64,000 nucleotides of DNA from Thalassotalea fonticola (GCF_032911225.1 NZ_CP136600.1:2108001-2172000); one strand, 5' to 3'; positions 33,845 to 44,446 are shown, counted from the first letter of the stretch. Notes: generated by a model from the letters alone, not told the origin. Made by a program: numbers and translations.

Positions 33845-36800
33845 ATGGTGACTACCTCTATGGAAATCTTACGCGGCGCACCTGCGCTTTCCGATTTCAG
33901 AATTAGTAAATTGCTTTCACAATGTGAGCAATTAAATCTTCCTGTAACAGACGTTTACGCTGAATTCATGCACTTTTCACACAACAGTGAAGTATTAAAC
34001 AGTGATGAATTAAACAAACTGGAAAAATTATTAACCTACGGCCCAACTATCGAAGAGCATGAGCCTGCAGGTACGTTACTATTGGTAACACCACGTCCGG
34101 GTACTATTTCACCTTGGTCTTCAAAGTCTACTGATATTGCTCACAACTGTGGTTTAACCAACATCATTCGTTTAGAACGAGGGATGGCTTACTACATTCA
34201 AACCAGCAGTGAATTAACTAATGAGCAAACATTGCAACTTAGCAATTTAATTCATGATCGCATGATGGAAGTAATTTTTACTGACATTAATGACGCAAAT
34301 ACCTTGTTTGCAACTGCTGAGCCAACTGAATATACCACTGTTGATTTATTAACTGGTGGCCGCAATGCGTTAGAAACAGCAAACGTTGAATTAGGTTTAG
34401 CAATATCAAGCGATGAAATTGACTATCTGTTAGAGAACTTCACCAGCTTAGGTCGTAATCCTACCGATATTGAATTATATATGTTTGCGCAAGCAAACTC
34501 AGAGCATTGTCGCCATAAAATATTCAACGCCGATTGGACTATTGACGGACAAAAACAACCTAAGTCATTATTTAAAATGATCCGTAATACCCACGAATTA
34601 AATGGTGATTACGTATTAAGTGCCTACTCAGATAACGCCGCGGTTATGGTTGGTTCAGAAGCAGGTCGCTTCTTTGCTAACCCAGAAACAAAAGCTTATG
34701 AGTATACGCAAGAAGACATTCAAATTTTAATGAAAGTTGAGACTCATAATCACCCTACTGCAATTTCTCCTTACCCTGGCGCAGCTACAGGTTCAGGTGG
34801 TGAAATTCGTGATGAAGGTGCTACCGGTATTGGTTCTAAACCAAAAGCTGGTTTAGTTGGTTTCAGTGTTTCAAACTTACGTATTCCTGGTTTTGAACAA
34901 CCATGGGAAACAGACTTTGGTAAGCCAGAGCGTATAGTTACTGCCTTTGATATTATGATGGAAGGCCCATTAGGCGGCGCAGCATTTAATAATGAATTTG
35001 GTCGTCCGGCAATTCTTGGTTACTTCCGTACTTATGAAGAAGAAGTACAATCGTTTAACGGCATGGAAGTTCGTGGTTACCACAAACCAATTATGATTGC
35101 CGGTGGTTTAGGTAACATTCGTGATGAACACGTACAAAAAGGCGATATTGTTGTTGGCGCCAGCTTAATTGCATTAGGTGGCCCGGCAATGAACATTGGC
35201 CTTGGTGGCAGCGCGGCATCTAGTATGGCGTCAGGCCAATCGGCTGAAAACTTGGATTTTGCTTCTGTACAACGTGAGAACCCTGAAATGGAACGTCGTT
35301 GTCAGGAAGTGATTGACCGTTGTTGGCAGTTAGGCGATGACAACCCTATTTTATTCATCCACGATGTGGGTGCTGGTGGTTTATCAAACGCATTCCCTGA
35401 GCTGGTTTCTGATGGTGGCCGTGGTGGTAACTTTGAACTACGTAACGTACCAAACGATGAGCGCAGCATGTCTCCGCTTGAAATTTGGTGTAACGAATCA
35501 CAAGAACGTTATGTTTTAGCAGTTGCTCCTGAGCGCATGGACGAATTCACTGCAATTTGTGAACGTGAGCGTGCACCTTTTGCGGTTGTTGGTTATGCCA
35601 CAGAAGAAGAGCACTTAACGGTTACAGATAACCATTTTGATAACAGCCCAATTGATTTATCTCTTGATATTTTATTAGGTAAAACGCCTAAGCTGCACCG
35701 AGACGTTGAGCGTTTAACACAAACAGGCGCCGAGCTTGAGTTAAATGATATTGCTTTAGCCGATGCCGCAGATCGTATTTTACGATTACCAACAGTTGCA
35801 GAGAAAACATTCCTAATCACCATTGGTGACCGTACGGTTACCGGTATGGTTAACCGCGATCAAATGGTTGGTCCTTGGCAGGTTCCAGTGGCCGACTGTG
35901 GTGTTACCGCAGCAGCACTAGACAGCTATCATGGTGAAGCGATGGCTCTTGGTGAAAGAACACCAGTTGCCCTATTAAACTTTGGTGCATCGGCTCGTTT
36001 AGCAGTAGCAGAGTCGTTAACCAATATTGCCGGTACTGACATTGGCGATTTAAACCGTATTAAATTATCTGCTAACTGGATGTCAGCTGCAGGTCACCCA
36101 GGTGAAGACGCAGGTTTATATGAAGCTGTTCACGCCATTGGTGAAGAGCTTTGTCCAGCGCTTGGTTTAACTATTCCAGTTGGTAAAGACTCGATGAGTA
36201 TGAAAACCAAGTGGACAGAGAACGGTGAAGACAAGTCAGTTACTGCACCTATGTCTCTAGTAATTACCGCTTTTGGTCGTGTAGAAGATATTCGTAAAAC
36301 TGTTACTCCACAGCTACGCACTGACAAAGGCGATAGCCGCATTGTTGCCATTGACCTTTCTAAAGGCAAAAATCGCCTAGGTGGTTCATGTATCGCTCAG
36401 GTTTATAAGCAACTAGGTCAAAATACACCAGACGTAGATAGCCCAGAAACATTGAAGAACTTCTTTATTGCAATGCAACGTTTAGTACGTGAAGAAAAAC
36501 TTCTTGCTTATCATGATCGCTCTGACGGTGGTTTATTTACTACCGTTGCTGAAATGGCATTTGCCGGTCACACTGGTGTTGATATCGACATTTCAAAACT
36601 TGCGGGTGATGATTTAAGCGTATTATTTAATGAAGAGCTAGGCGCGGTAATTCAAATTCGTGAAGACGACGTTGATGCTGTTCATGCACTAATTGATGAA
36701 CTTGGTATTACTGATTGCTTCACTGATATTGGCCGAATTAACAATGAAGACGTTATTCGATTTAGCCGTAATGGTGAAGAAGTACTCGCTAACTCTCGTA

Positions 36801-37765
36801 CTTATTACCGTACCGTTTGGGCTGAAACTACGTTTAAGATGCAGTCTTTACGTGATAACCCTGATTGTGCAGAGCAAGAGCATGCGCTTAAGTTCGACAC
36901 TGAAGATCCTGGTTTAAACACTGAACTAACATTTGATCTTAACGAAGACATAGTTAGCGATCTTATTGCTAAAGATGCAGTAGATGAAACGAACCCTAAA
37001 GTTGCAATTTTACGTGAGCAAGGTGTTAACTCTCATGTTGAGATGGCAGCAGCATTTGACCGCGCTGGCTTCTTAACCATTGATGTACACATGTCTGACA
37101 TTTTAGGCGGCCGTGTAGATTTAGCCGACTTTAAAGGCTTAGTTGCTTGTGGTGGCTTCTCTTACGGTGACGTACTAGGTGCTGGTGAAGGTTGGGCTAA
37201 ATCAATCTTGTTCCACGATGATGTTCGTGAAATGTTCCGCACATTCTTCCACCGTGAAGATACGTTCTCACTAGGTGTATGTAATGGCTGTCAGATGCTT
37301 TCTAACTTAAAAGAAATCATTCCTGGCAGTGAATTATGGCCACACTTTGTACAGAACAAATCAGAGCGTTTTGAAGCACGCTTTTCATTAGTTGAAATTC
37401 AAGAATCTCCATCTATCTTCTTTAAAGGTATGGAAGGTTCACGTATGCCAATTGCTGTGTCACACGGTGAAGGTCATGCAGAATTTAAATCAGAAGAGGC
37501 TATCGGCGCAGCTAACGATTCAGGCACAGTATCAGCACGTTATGTTGACAACTACGGTCAAGTTACTGAAACATATCCATCAAACCCTAACGGTTCACCA
37601 GATGGTATTACGTCACTAACGACCACAGATGGTCGTGTAACCATTATGATGCCACATCCTGAACGAGTATTTAGAACAGTTGCCAATTCTTGGCATCCGG
37701 ATGAGTGGTTAGAAGATTCTCCTTGGGTGAGAATGTTCCGCAACGCTCGTAAGTTTGTTGGTTAA
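33845..37765 (+). CDS. purL: Phosphoribosylformylglycinamidine synthase PurL
   Basis: The 1306-residue large-type FGAM synthetase of purine synthesis has an N-terminal PurS-like region, linker, two AIRS-like ATP-binding halves ([31 protein letters not shown] and [16 protein letters not shown]) and a C-terminal class I glutaminase (about 1045-1306). In the glutaminase the nucleophile is the Cys in [10 protein letters not shown] and the His-containing HGEGHAEF follows. The start may be the Met at 33860, since E. coli PurL begins MMEILRGSPALS and the same words follow here. Neither start has a clear Shine-Dalgarno sequence. Confidence 0.97.
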   Translation: MVTTSMEILRGAPALSDFRISKLLSQCEQLNLPVTDVYAEFMHFSHNSEVLNSDELNKLEKLLTYGPTIEEHEPAGTLLLVTPRPGTISPWSSKSTDIAHNCGLTNIIRLERGMAYYIQTSSELTNEQTLQLSNLIHDRMMEVIFTDINDANTLFATAEPTEYTTVDLLTGGRNALETANVELGLAISSDEIDYLLENFTSLGRNPTDIELYMFAQANSEHCRHKIFNADWTIDGQKQPKSLFKMIRNTHELNGDYVLSAYSDNAAVMVGSEAGRFFANPETKAYEYTQEDIQILMKVETHNHPTAISPYPGAATGSGGEIRDEGATGIGSKPKAGLVGFSVSNLRIPGFEQPWETDFGKPERIVTAFDIMMEGPLGGAAFNNEFGRPAILGYFRTYEEEVQSFNGMEVRGYHKPIMIAGGLGNIRDEHVQKGDIVVGASLIALGGPAMNIGLGGSAASSMASGQSAENLDFASVQRENPEMERRCQEVIDRCWQLGDDNPILFIHDVGAGGLSNAFPELVSDGGRGGNFELRNVPNDERSMSPLEIWCNESQERYVLAVAPERMDEFTAICERERAPFAVVGYATEEEHLTVTDNHFDNSPIDLSLDILLGKTPKLHRDVERLTQTGAELELNDIALADAADRILRLPTVAEKTFLITIGDRTVTGMVNRDQMVGPWQVPVADCGVTAAALDSYHGEAMALGERTPVALLNFGASARLAVAESLTNIAGTDIGDLNRIKLSANWMSAAGHPGEDAGLYEAVHAIGEELCPALGLTIPVGKDSMSMKTKWTENGEDKSVTAPMSLVITAFGRVEDIRKTVTPQLRTDKGDSRIVAIDLSKGKNRLGGSCIAQVYKQLGQNTPDVDSPETLKNFFIAMQRLVREEKLLAYHDRSDGGLFTTVAEMAFAGHTGVDIDISKLAGDDLSVLFNEELGAVIQIREDDVDAVHALIDELGITDCFTDIGRINNEDVIRFSRNGEEVLANSRTYYRTVWAETTFKMQSLRDNPDCAEQEHALKFDTEDPGLNTELTFDLNEDIVSDLIAKDAVDETNPKVAILREQGVNSHVEMAAAFDRAGFLTIDVHMSDILGGRVDLADFKGLVACGGFSYGDVLGAGEGWAKSILFHDDVREMFRTFFHREDTFSLGVCNGCQMLSNLKEIIPGSELWPHFVQNKSERFEARFSLVEIQESPSIFFKGMEGSRMPIAVSHGEGHAEFKSEEAIGAANDSGTVSARYVDNYGQVTETYPSNPNGSPDGITSLTTTDGRVTIMMPHPERVFRTVANSWHPDEWLEDSPWVRMFRNARKFVG

Positions 37766-37784
37766 TCAACAATAAGAAACAAAA

Positions 37785-37808
37785 GAGGCACCGTAAGGTG
37801 CCTTTTTT
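37785..37808. terminator. Terminator after purL
   Basis: AGGCACC, GTAA, GGTGCCT is followed by TTTTT, 20 bases after the purL stop. Confidence 0.9.
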
Positions 37809-37841
37809 ATTCTCTATTTTTGCCCGTACTGAAATACGTTC

Positions 37842-38705
37842 TCATAGAGGATTGTATGCAGTAATAAACCATGCGCTCGACGGTGCCCAGACGCTGCCAT
37901 CTTCACGCTCAAATTTACCAATCACATCAGTAAGAGCTAATTCAACTTCAGGTTTGAGTCGTTGCCCTTCTTCTCCAGCTAAACGAATTATTTCACCACA
38001 TGGGCCTAACTCTAAAGCAAATTGGATAGCTTCTTCAATACTACGACCAATACATATCTCTGAATCAAAACGTTCAAACTGAACTCGCTCAAAGCCAACC
38101 GCTTGCAACATGTCGCTGACCATATCAGGACCAGACATAGAAAATGGGCCTGGGCCGCAATGTACAGCGTCGGTTTCTTCATGAGAGACCACTGGGACGA
38201 TTTCCTTAACGCACAACTCAGCATCATGAAGCCAAGGGTTGTCTTCTCTTTTTCGCCACACCACTTGGGTGAACTTAGCCCCCGGCTTTAACGAGGAACG
38301 AATATTTTTCAGCGCCAGACTTGGCATGTTAAAAAACATAGTGCCAAAGCGAGCAAAGGCTTCGTCATAAGGACCACCTAAATCATCTACTTCTACATCA
38401 GCAACAAAAAAATTAGTATTTTTTAGGCGCTCTTGCTCTGCCGAAAGCTGACATTCTTGGATAAAGTTCGTAGCGCAATCAACCCCATAGGACACTCCGT
38501 CAGCACCGATTAACTTCGCAATACGAATTGTACAATCACCAAAGCCACAACCAACATCTAACATTTTTCCGTCAGTAGGAGGTGGGTGTCGTTTAAATAC
38601 TTGTTCGCTAATAGCTGCATAGCCCTCGACAAAGAGAAATTTAAACCGGCTAAATTTTTTAAATAATACTGTATTCCATGCTTCTATCACCACATCATTG
38701 GCCAT
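37842..38705 (-). CDS. SAM-dependent methyltransferase
   Basis: This class I methyltransferase is about 287 residues. The SAM-binding motif MLDVGCGFGDCTIRIA and the acidic GVDCA lie in the first third, with FARFGTMFFNMPSLALKNIRSSLKPGAKF downstream (UbiE/COQ5-like fold). I chose the ATG at 38705 because GGGAGGT (38710-38716) sits just before it; a longer frame from 38744 lacks such a site. The substrate is unknown. It is a single gene, convergent with purL. Confidence 0.8.
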   Translation of the reverse strand: MANDVVIEAWNTVLFKKFSRFKFLFVEGYAAISEQVFKRHPPPTDGKMLDVGCGFGDCTIRIAKLIGADGVSYGVDCATNFIQECQLSAEQERLKNTNFFVADVEVDDLGGPYDEAFARFGTMFFNMPSLALKNIRSSLKPGAKFTQVVWRKREDNPWLHDAELCVKEIVPVVSHEETDAVHCGPGPFSMSGPDMVSDMLQAVGFERVQFERFDSEICIGRSIEEAIQFALELGPCGEIIRLAGEEGQRLKPEVELALTDVIGKFEREDGSVWAPSSAWFITAYNPL

Positions 38706-38709
38706 TATT

Positions 38710-38716
38710 ACCTCCC
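38710..38716 (-). promoter_or_regulatory. Strong ribosome-binding site deciding a start
   Basis: GGGAGGT on the minus strand is four bases before the ATG at 38705. It favours that start of the methyltransferase over the upstream Met at 38744. Confidence 0.75.
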
Positions 38717-38923
38717 ATAAAAATCGATTAAGCTCGAAAGACATAATAGCAACTAGTGTAGTTCATTTTTAAATAACAGTGTTTTTATGACGTACTGTAA
38801 ACTTAAGCTTCTCTGATTGGTTATAATATTATTCATCGCTGCTGAATATTCTGTACAACTCGGAAGTTTTTTGGTTTACGATAAATTTTAATTTAGATCT
38901 GACCCTATTATTTCAGCTATTCT

Positions 38924-39748
38924 TCATTTTTCGCTGTTAACCGAACTGCTAGGGTAAGACAGTAACTCCGTTATTTTTTCCCTAAATCCATGCTTCTGCT
39001 TCACCATTTTTATTAAATGCTGCCACTGATGAAAAGTGATCGTTAACGGATTATTACTATTTATTTGGCCAATGATACCGTAGTGACAAGGGTTGTCTTT
39101 ATCTTCAGCAACGAATGTTCCAAATAATTTATCCCAAATTATAAGCACACCGGCAAAATTTTTATCAAGATATGCTGAGTTCGTTGCATGATGAACCCGG
39201 TGATGCGATGGCGTGTTGAATACTTTTTCAAACCAACCTAATTTATCAACAACTTGGGTATGGACAAAGAATTGATAAGCTAAATTAATAGCCACTACCG
39301 TAAATACGGTACGAGGGTCGAAACCAATGATGATCATTGGTAGCCAAAACAACCACATACCAGCAACTGGATACATTAGGCTTTGTCTAAAGGCGGTTGA
39401 AAAGTTCATCTTGGTTGAGCTGTGATGCACAACATGTGCCGCCCAAAACCAATGAATATTATGTGAGGCTTTATGAAACCAATAATATAAAAAATCTTGC
39501 AGTAAAAAGGCAATGAATAAGCTTACAGGAGTTAAACTTATCTCCAACAAACGATATTGATGTAACCAATAAAAGAATGGCATCAGCAACAATAATGCAA
39601 TCGCATCAGTGCCTTGATGCAACAATGCCAAGACGCCATTAGCCAAACTATCTTTAATTTCATAAAAACCACCATGAGCAAAAAACTCATAGCATATAAA
39701 GGCTAAAAACAATGGGCTTAACGCCAATAAAATCACTTCGGAATTCAT
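38924..39748 (-). CDS. Fatty acid hydroxylase/sterol desaturase superfamily membrane protein
   Basis: The 274-residue protein has about four transmembrane helices and the di-iron histidine clusters of the superfamily: FHKASHNIHW, HVVHHSS and HHRVHHATN. Members hydroxylate or desaturate lipids or cleave ether lipids with O2; the substrate here cannot be named. AGGAGGT stands before the ATG at 39748. It is divergent from an AraC regulator at 175 bases, a likely regulator-target pair. Confidence 0.88.
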   Translation of the reverse strand: MNSEVILLALSPLFLAFICYEFFAHGGFYEIKDSLANGVLALLHQGTDAIALLLLMPFFYWLHQYRLLEISLTPVSLFIAFLLQDFLYYWFHKASHNIHWFWAAHVVHHSSTKMNFSTAFRQSLMYPVAGMWLFWLPMIIIGFDPRTVFTVVAINLAYQFFVHTQVVDKLGWFEKVFNTPSHHRVHHATNSAYLDKNFAGVLIIWDKLFGTFVAEDKDNPCHYGIIGQINSNNPLTITFHQWQHLIKMVKQKHGFREKITELLSYPSSSVNSEK

Positions 39749-39814
39749 CTTTAATCGACCTCCTATTTAACAAAAAAATAGTACATTGAATTTACCAGTC
39801 TTTGCTTAAACAAA

Positions 39815-39858
39815 ATTAATATCAGCTCATTCCAAGTGAATGAGCACAGTGAGTAACT
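39815..39858. repeat. REP-like hairpin between desaturase and AraC genes
   Basis: GCTCATTC and GAATGAGC form a hairpin around CAAGT, preceded by TTAATATCA and followed by ACAGTGAG. It resembles the other short intergenic hairpins of this window and lies in the divergent promoter region. Confidence 0.45.
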
Positions 39859-39923
39859 AGCTTATAAAAATAATTCATGGCAAACTTGTAAATTGATGAC
39901 CTCTTTTTCTCTTTAAGTGACAT

Positions 39924-40934
39924 ATGGATACAATAACGAATACCTATTTTTCAAGTGTACTTGAGTATTTAGAGAAAAATGGTATTGATAGAAATACGGC
40001 GTTATCTGCAATTCAATTTGAGCGCCATGATGAAGTTAATTTCAGAGATAAAAATAATAGAGTGCCATTAACCCAATACAATGCTCTGCTGCACTTCGCT
40101 AAAGCTTCATTATCTGAGCCATTATTTGGCTTTTTTTTAGGACAGGATATTCGTACTGCAGATTATGGTTTACTAGGTTATTTAGTTGAGTCTAGTGAAA
40201 ATTTGACTACTGCTATAAATGCCTTAATTCAGTACGACACCTTAGTTGCCGATATTGGCAAAGTGAAATTCTGTAAAAACCACAAATTTGCTGAAATTAC
40301 CTGGATACCAAATCATAGCTGTAATGAGCAAGTTGTATTGCGTAATATGACCGCGTGGGTTGCGGTCATTAGACAGTTAATTGGTGCGCATTTATCACCA
40401 ACAAAAGTTTGTTTTAGCCACCATTGGAAAGCTGAGCAAGAAGAAATTTTAGCTGCTTGGTTCCATTGTCCGGTAACAGGCAATTGCAAAACAAACAGAA
40501 TACAATTCCCCTTAAATTATTTGACGCAGCCATTTCGAACCGAAAACAGCAATATTCATCAAATGTTAAAACAAGAGTCTGAACAACAGTTAGATCAATT
40601 ACGTGAGCAAGAAAAGTTTTTCGACAAGGTGAATCAGTTTTTAATGGCTAAAACTGATTTGCAAGAATGTGACATTAAAAACACCGCAGCAAGTTTTCAC
40701 TTATCAACACGCACTTTACAACGCCGGCTAAAAGAAGATCAGGTTTATTTTTCACAATTGTTGGATCTGGAGAGACAAAGGCGATTAAAGCTATATCTAG
40801 GGAAAATGTCTTTGGGACAGATTTCAACAGAGTTAGGTTTTAATGAACAAAGTTCTTTTAATCGCGCTTTTTATCGTTGGTATCAATGTACGCCTTTAAA
40901 TTACTTAAAAGCATCTCTAGCATATAACGGCTAG
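39924..40934 (+). CDS. AraC-family regulator
   Basis: The 336-residue protein has an N-terminal arabinose-binding-type ligand domain of the OruR/ArgR AraC group (VPLTQYNALLHFAKASLSEPLFGFFLGQD, YGLLGYLVESSENL). The C-terminal double helix-turn-helix (about 235-330) includes STRTLQRRLKED and LGFNEQSSFNRAFYRW. It probably activates the divergent fatty-acid-hydroxylase-like gene. The effector is unknown. Confidence 0.88.
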   Translation: MDTITNTYFSSVLEYLEKNGIDRNTALSAIQFERHDEVNFRDKNNRVPLTQYNALLHFAKASLSEPLFGFFLGQDIRTADYGLLGYLVESSENLTTAINALIQYDTLVADIGKVKFCKNHKFAEITWIPNHSCNEQVVLRNMTAWVAVIRQLIGAHLSPTKVCFSHHWKAEQEEILAAWFHCPVTGNCKTNRIQFPLNYLTQPFRTENSNIHQMLKQESEQQLDQLREQEKFFDKVNQFLMAKTDLQECDIKNTAASFHLSTRTLQRRLKEDQVYFSQLLDLERQRRLKLYLGKMSLGQISTELGFNEQSSFNRAFYRWYQCTPLNYLKASLAYNG

Positions 40935-41007
40935 CTCCTAAGCTTTGGTATACATTAATAATTTTTCTCATCTATAGCATTAACCAACATTACCTAGGTG
41001 TTAAATG

Positions 41008-42186
41008 TTAAACCACTGCAATTGCCTTTTGCTCAGGTTTAGTATTCACCCATTGGCTAGCGAGTAATGAACAAGCGGCGATACCTGCACCAGCATAAAA
41101 GACTAAGCTTGGACTGTATAGCCATAACAAACCAAAGCTTGCCGGGATCACCACTGCTGCTATGTGATTTATTGAAAAGCTTACGCCAGCATTCGAAGCT
41201 ATATCTTTCGGATCTGCTATTTTTTGGAAATAGGTTTTGATCGCAATTGCCATGGCAAAAAATACGTGATCAATAACATACAAAGCTGCGGCAATATTCG
41301 CATTTTCAACTAAAGCATAACCGCTGAATACAAGAATTAATCCTATGTATTCAAATGTTAACGCTTTACGCTCACCAACTCGGCCAATCCATGCACCTAT
41401 TTTAGGCGCAATATAAATATTCAGTAAATGATTCAGCATATACAACAAGGTGATATCAGCCACTGAATAGCCAAATTTTTCAACCATCATAAAACCTGCA
41501 AAAACAACAAATATTTGCCTTCTTGCACCACTTAAAAATGTAAGTAAATAATAAAGTGAATAACGTTTACGAAGAATTATTTTTTTATGTTGAACCACTT
41601 TTTCAGGAAAATGCGGCATGAATAGCCACATCCATAACGTTATGGTTAGTCCTAAACCACCTAGAATTACATAAGCGTTGATAAACTCCATAGAAAAATA
41701 ACTGAAGGCCAACCAAATAAAACCGTATACAACTAGCGCAGCAATCGATTTTATCGAAATAAGTTTACCCAGTTTTTCGGGTGCTTCTTCTTTTGAGAAC
41801 CACTGCAAGCTCAGTGATTGATTCACCGTTTCATAATAATGAAAACCAATAGACATGATAACAGTTGTCGCATATAAGCCGTACTCTGAAGGGAAGTAGC
41901 CGGTTACAGCAACACCAATAGTTAATAAACATAACGAAGTTAACGCAAAGGTTTGCTCTTTCATTATTAATAATAAAAAAATTGCAGTAAAAGCTAAAAA
42001 GCCCGGAATTTCGCGCAGTGACTGCAACATACCGATTTCTGCGCCACTAAAGTTGGCAACTTCAATGGTGAAATTATTCAACATAGCCATCCACCCCGAA
42101 AAAGCTAAGGTCATAACTACAGATGATAAGACTAAAAACACAAACGGTGTTTTCCAAGGATGATGAATTTGAGATTGCACTGACAT
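41008..42186 (-). CDS. MFS transporter
   Basis: The 392-residue protein has about 12 hydrophobic segments and a loop of basic residues (HKKIILRKRYSLYY) near the middle, as in the major facilitator superfamily. No substrate-specific motif is recognised. It is divergent from the iodotyrosine-deiodinase-like gene (121 bases between starts), so it may import or export the substrate or product of that enzyme. Confidence 0.82.
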   Translation of the reverse strand: MSVQSQIHHPWKTPFVFLVLSSVVMTLAFSGWMAMLNNFTIEVANFSGAEIGMLQSLREIPGFLAFTAIFLLLIMKEQTFALTSLCLLTIGVAVTGYFPSEYGLYATTVIMSIGFHYYETVNQSLSLQWFSKEEAPEKLGKLISIKSIAALVVYGFIWLAFSYFSMEFINAYVILGGLGLTITLWMWLFMPHFPEKVVQHKKIILRKRYSLYYLLTFLSGARRQIFVVFAGFMMVEKFGYSVADITLLYMLNHLLNIYIAPKIGAWIGRVGERKALTFEYIGLILVFSGYALVENANIAAALYVIDHVFFAMAIAIKTYFQKIADPKDIASNAGVSFSINHIAAVVIPASFGLLWLYSPSLVFYAGAGIAACSLLASQWVNTKPEQKAIAVV

Positions 42187-42307
42187 AAATGCTGATAACT
42201 TTAGATAGGTAATTAGTGCTCATATTAGCAAATTTTTTACTTGATTGATAACCGTACAGCTAGTTATGCTAAGACAAAATGTATCTAAATAATAATGAGA
42301 ATATTCT

Positions 42308-42982
42308 ATGAAAGATCATGATAGTTCACCACTGAATGACTTTATTGAGTACCCCGCTGATGAAATGCTCAATCGTTCCGAAGATTTTTATAATGACATT
42401 AAGCGCCGTCATTCAGTGCGAAAATTTAGTGACCGAGACGTCGATAAAGCGGTAATAGAGAATTGCATCAAGGCCGCAGCTTCTGCCCCAAGTGGCGCAA
42501 ACCATCAGCCTTGGCATTTTGTTGCCATACATTCCAGTGAAATAAAGAAACAAATACGCGAGCAAGCTGAATTACATGAGCAAGGGTTTTATGATGGCAG
42601 AGCCGGTGAAGAATGGTTAGATGCTTTGAAACCATTAGGTACTGATGCGAGTAAACCCTATTTAGAAAAGGCACCTTGGTTAATTGCTATATTTAGTCAA
42701 AAGCGTGGCGGCTTAGATATTGAAGATAGAAATACTAACTACTATGTCCACGAATCGGTTGGAATCGCGACCGGATTTTTAATTAATGCTTTGCATAGTT
42801 CAGGTTTAGCAACACTTACTCACACGCCAAAACCAATGTCATTTTTAAATAAAATATGCCAACGTGGTGATAATGATAGAGCGTATATGTTATTAATTGC
42901 AGGCTACCCTGCTGCTGATGCCACTGTGCCCAAACATGCGCAAACTAAAAAGCCATTCGATGACATAGCAACATTTATGTAA
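42308..42982 (+). CDS. Nitroreductase-family flavoprotein resembling iodotyrosine deiodinase
   Basis: The 224-residue FMN protein reads RRHSVRKFSDRDV, VIENCIKAAASAPSGANHQPWHFVAI and later LTHTPKP and GYPAADATVPKH, very like vertebrate iodotyrosine deiodinase (IYD) without its membrane anchor. By hand alignment Glu91, Tyr95 and Lys116 occupy the positions of human IYD E157, Y161 and K182, the trio that grips the amino-acid part of a halotyrosine. That predicts reductive dehalogenation of halotyrosines rather than nitro reduction. A plain NADPH nitroreductase remains possible. It is a single gene divergent from an MFS transporter. Confidence 0.85.
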   Translation: MKDHDSSPLNDFIEYPADEMLNRSEDFYNDIKRRHSVRKFSDRDVDKAVIENCIKAAASAPSGANHQPWHFVAIHSSEIKKQIREQAELHEQGFYDGRAGEEWLDALKPLGTDASKPYLEKAPWLIAIFSQKRGGLDIEDRNTNYYVHESVGIATGFLINALHSSGLATLTHTPKPMSFLNKICQRGDNDRAYMLLIAGYPAADATVPKHAQTKKPFDDIATFM

Positions 42983-43065
42983 TACCTTTTAAAAGACGTT
43001 ACAAATCTATTGCCATGAGATATAGGATGTATTGAATGCCACGTTCGCATGGACGTGTTCGAGCT

Positions 43066-43106
43066 GTCCTTGGCGATTTGCATTCCTTCTTCCTTGAAGT
43101 AAAAAA
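43066..43106. repeat. Interspersed repeat, copy 1
   Basis: The stretch with TTTGCATT, TTCTTCC and TGAAGTAAAAAA matches 57105-57145 at 34 of 41 positions by hand; a shorter copy lies at 43876-43907. The preceding 43029-43065 is relatively GC rich (GCCACGTTCGCATGGACGTG) and may belong to the same element. Confidence 0.55.
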
Positions 43107-43130
43107 TACACGTTGATTAATAAATCAACG
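43101..43130 (-). terminator. Terminator of the cyclophilin gene
   Basis: CGTTGATT, AATA, AATCAACG forms a hairpin. Read on the minus strand it is followed by GTGTATTTTTT, 27 bases past the cyclophilin stop. Confidence 0.6.
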
Positions 43131-43156
43131 AGTATTCATGGTTATTTTAGTAACTG

Positions 43157-43816
43157 CTATCTTACTGCAATAGCCGCGGTCATAATCAACAGTTCTTCAC
43201 TCGGTTTACCGCTTTGGCTTCCCAGTTTTTCAAGTTCTTGCAAGGTATCCATACCATCAACGACCTGACCAAATACGGTATGACGTCCATCTAGAAAACG
43301 AGTTTCTTTAAAGGTAATAAAAAATTGTGAACCATCGGTATTTGGTCCGGCATTCGCCATAGATAACATGCCGGGTTTACTGTGGCTTGCGTCTTGATGA
43401 AATTCACCTTCATATTTAAAACCAGGGTTACCACGGCCGGTCCCCTGAGGATCGCCACCTTGCGCCATAAAACCAGGGATAACCCGATGAAATTTCAACT
43501 CATCATAAAAGCCCAATTTAGTTAGATATATTGTACTTGAAACATGCATAGGAGCGTATTGTGGAAATAACTCTATAGTTACCGGACCTTTATTTGTTAC
43601 CAGCTCCCAGAAGTATGTTTTGTTTTCTGCGAATGTTACTTGTGGAGGTTTAGGTAATTGCTCTTTCCATTTATCTGCTGATTTATCTATTTCTTGTTCC
43701 GCGATAAATGTATCAATAGATTTTATGGCTGGATCGTTATCAACCAAAGTACCAATAATTAAAGCGCCAATGGCAAATGCGTAAACGTAGCCAATTTTTT
43801 TAGTAAATGCTTTCAT
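43157..43816 (-). CDS. Membrane-anchored cyclophilin-type peptidyl-prolyl isomerase
   Basis: The protein is about 219 residues from the ATG at 43816; a TTG at 43846 would add ten residues but is less likely. An N-terminal hydrophobic helix (YVYAFAIGALIIGTLV) is an uncleaved anchor or signal. The cyclophilin domain (about 60-215) has FHRVIPGFMAQGGDPQGTGRGNPG, GPNTDGSQFFITF and LDGRHTVFGQVV, including the catalytic Arg of FHRV. It would speed proline isomerisation in periplasmic protein folding. It is close to PpiB in the domain but not in location. Confidence 0.9.
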   Translation of the reverse strand: MKAFTKKIGYVYAFAIGALIIGTLVDNDPAIKSIDTFIAEQEIDKSADKWKEQLPKPPQVTFAENKTYFWELVTNKGPVTIELFPQYAPMHVSSTIYLTKLGFYDELKFHRVIPGFMAQGGDPQGTGRGNPGFKYEGEFHQDASHSKPGMLSMANAGPNTDGSQFFITFKETRFLDGRHTVFGQVVDGMDTLQELEKLGSQSGKPSEELLIMTAAIAVR

Positions 43817-43875
43817 AATATTTTTCTTAATTTTTGAATCGCTCAAGTATATAAAATAAGTTTACAAACTTAAAG

Positions 43876-43907
43876 CATCCTTGGCAGTTTGCATTTCTTG
43901 TTGTTGA
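43876..43907. repeat. Interspersed repeat, short copy
   Basis: CATCCTTGGCAGTTTGCATTTCTTG is close to the core of the copy at 43066-43106 and lies between the cyclophilin and cupin genes. It is degenerate at its right end. Confidence 0.4.
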
Positions 43908-43915
43908 AATAATAA

Positions 43916-44446
43916 TTAAGGTATTTGCGCTAGTTTTTCATAGTTATTTAAAGTGAACGGAATTTCTTTACCACTTTCAAAGTCAAATAAAGAGCGTTCA
44001 ACAGTAGATAATTTACCAAGGTAAATGTGTAATGCGTGACTTGCAGTATTTTTTGCAGTAACCGTATGTATTTGTTTCGGGCTGAGTTTCTCGACTTCTC
44101 CTGCACCTAGACTTATTGATTGCACTTCTTTATATATACCATTGCTATTGTCAAAAAAAGTATGTTCTTCAGTACCTTGGTAAACACCAACGACGACGTG
44201 CATCTTATGATCATGAGCCGGGACAACTGTACTTGGTTCAAATCGACAATACCAAATAGAAACAGTGTCATCTTCAAACAACATTCTTTCACACTCTGCA
44301 ATTATCGGCATGTGATTAATAACATTCTCACAGTCAGCTACGGTATATTGCAGCAGAGATTCAGCTGCTTTAATGGGGTTTTGGCTAACCGCAGCTTGGC
44401 GGGCTTTAACAATAAATTGCTCTAAGTTAAAATTATTTACCGGCAT
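43916..44446 (-). CDS. Cysteine-dioxygenase-like cupin protein
   Basis: The 176-residue single-domain cupin has putative metal ligands in PAHDHKMHVVVGVYQGTEEH (HxH and later Glu/His) and IHTV. This pattern is that of the cysteine dioxygenase/double-stranded beta-helix superfamily. Many such bacterial proteins lack proven cysteine dioxygenase activity, and other thiol dioxygenases are possible. It has no obvious partners. Confidence 0.72.
   Translation of the reverse strand: MPVNNFNLEQFIVKARQAAVSQNPIKAAESLLQYTVADCENVINHMPIIAECERMLFEDDTVSIWYCRFEPSTVVPAHDHKMHVVVGVYQGTEEHTFFDNSNGIYKEVQSISLGAGEVEKLSPKQIHTVTAKNTASHALHIYLGKLSTVERSLFDFESGKEIPFTLNNYEKLAQIP

Noticed and set aside
43029..43065. Possible start of a CRISPR or tandem array
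   Set aside because: Only one copy of the GC-rich unit is present and there is no regular spacing; no CRISPR array exists in the window.
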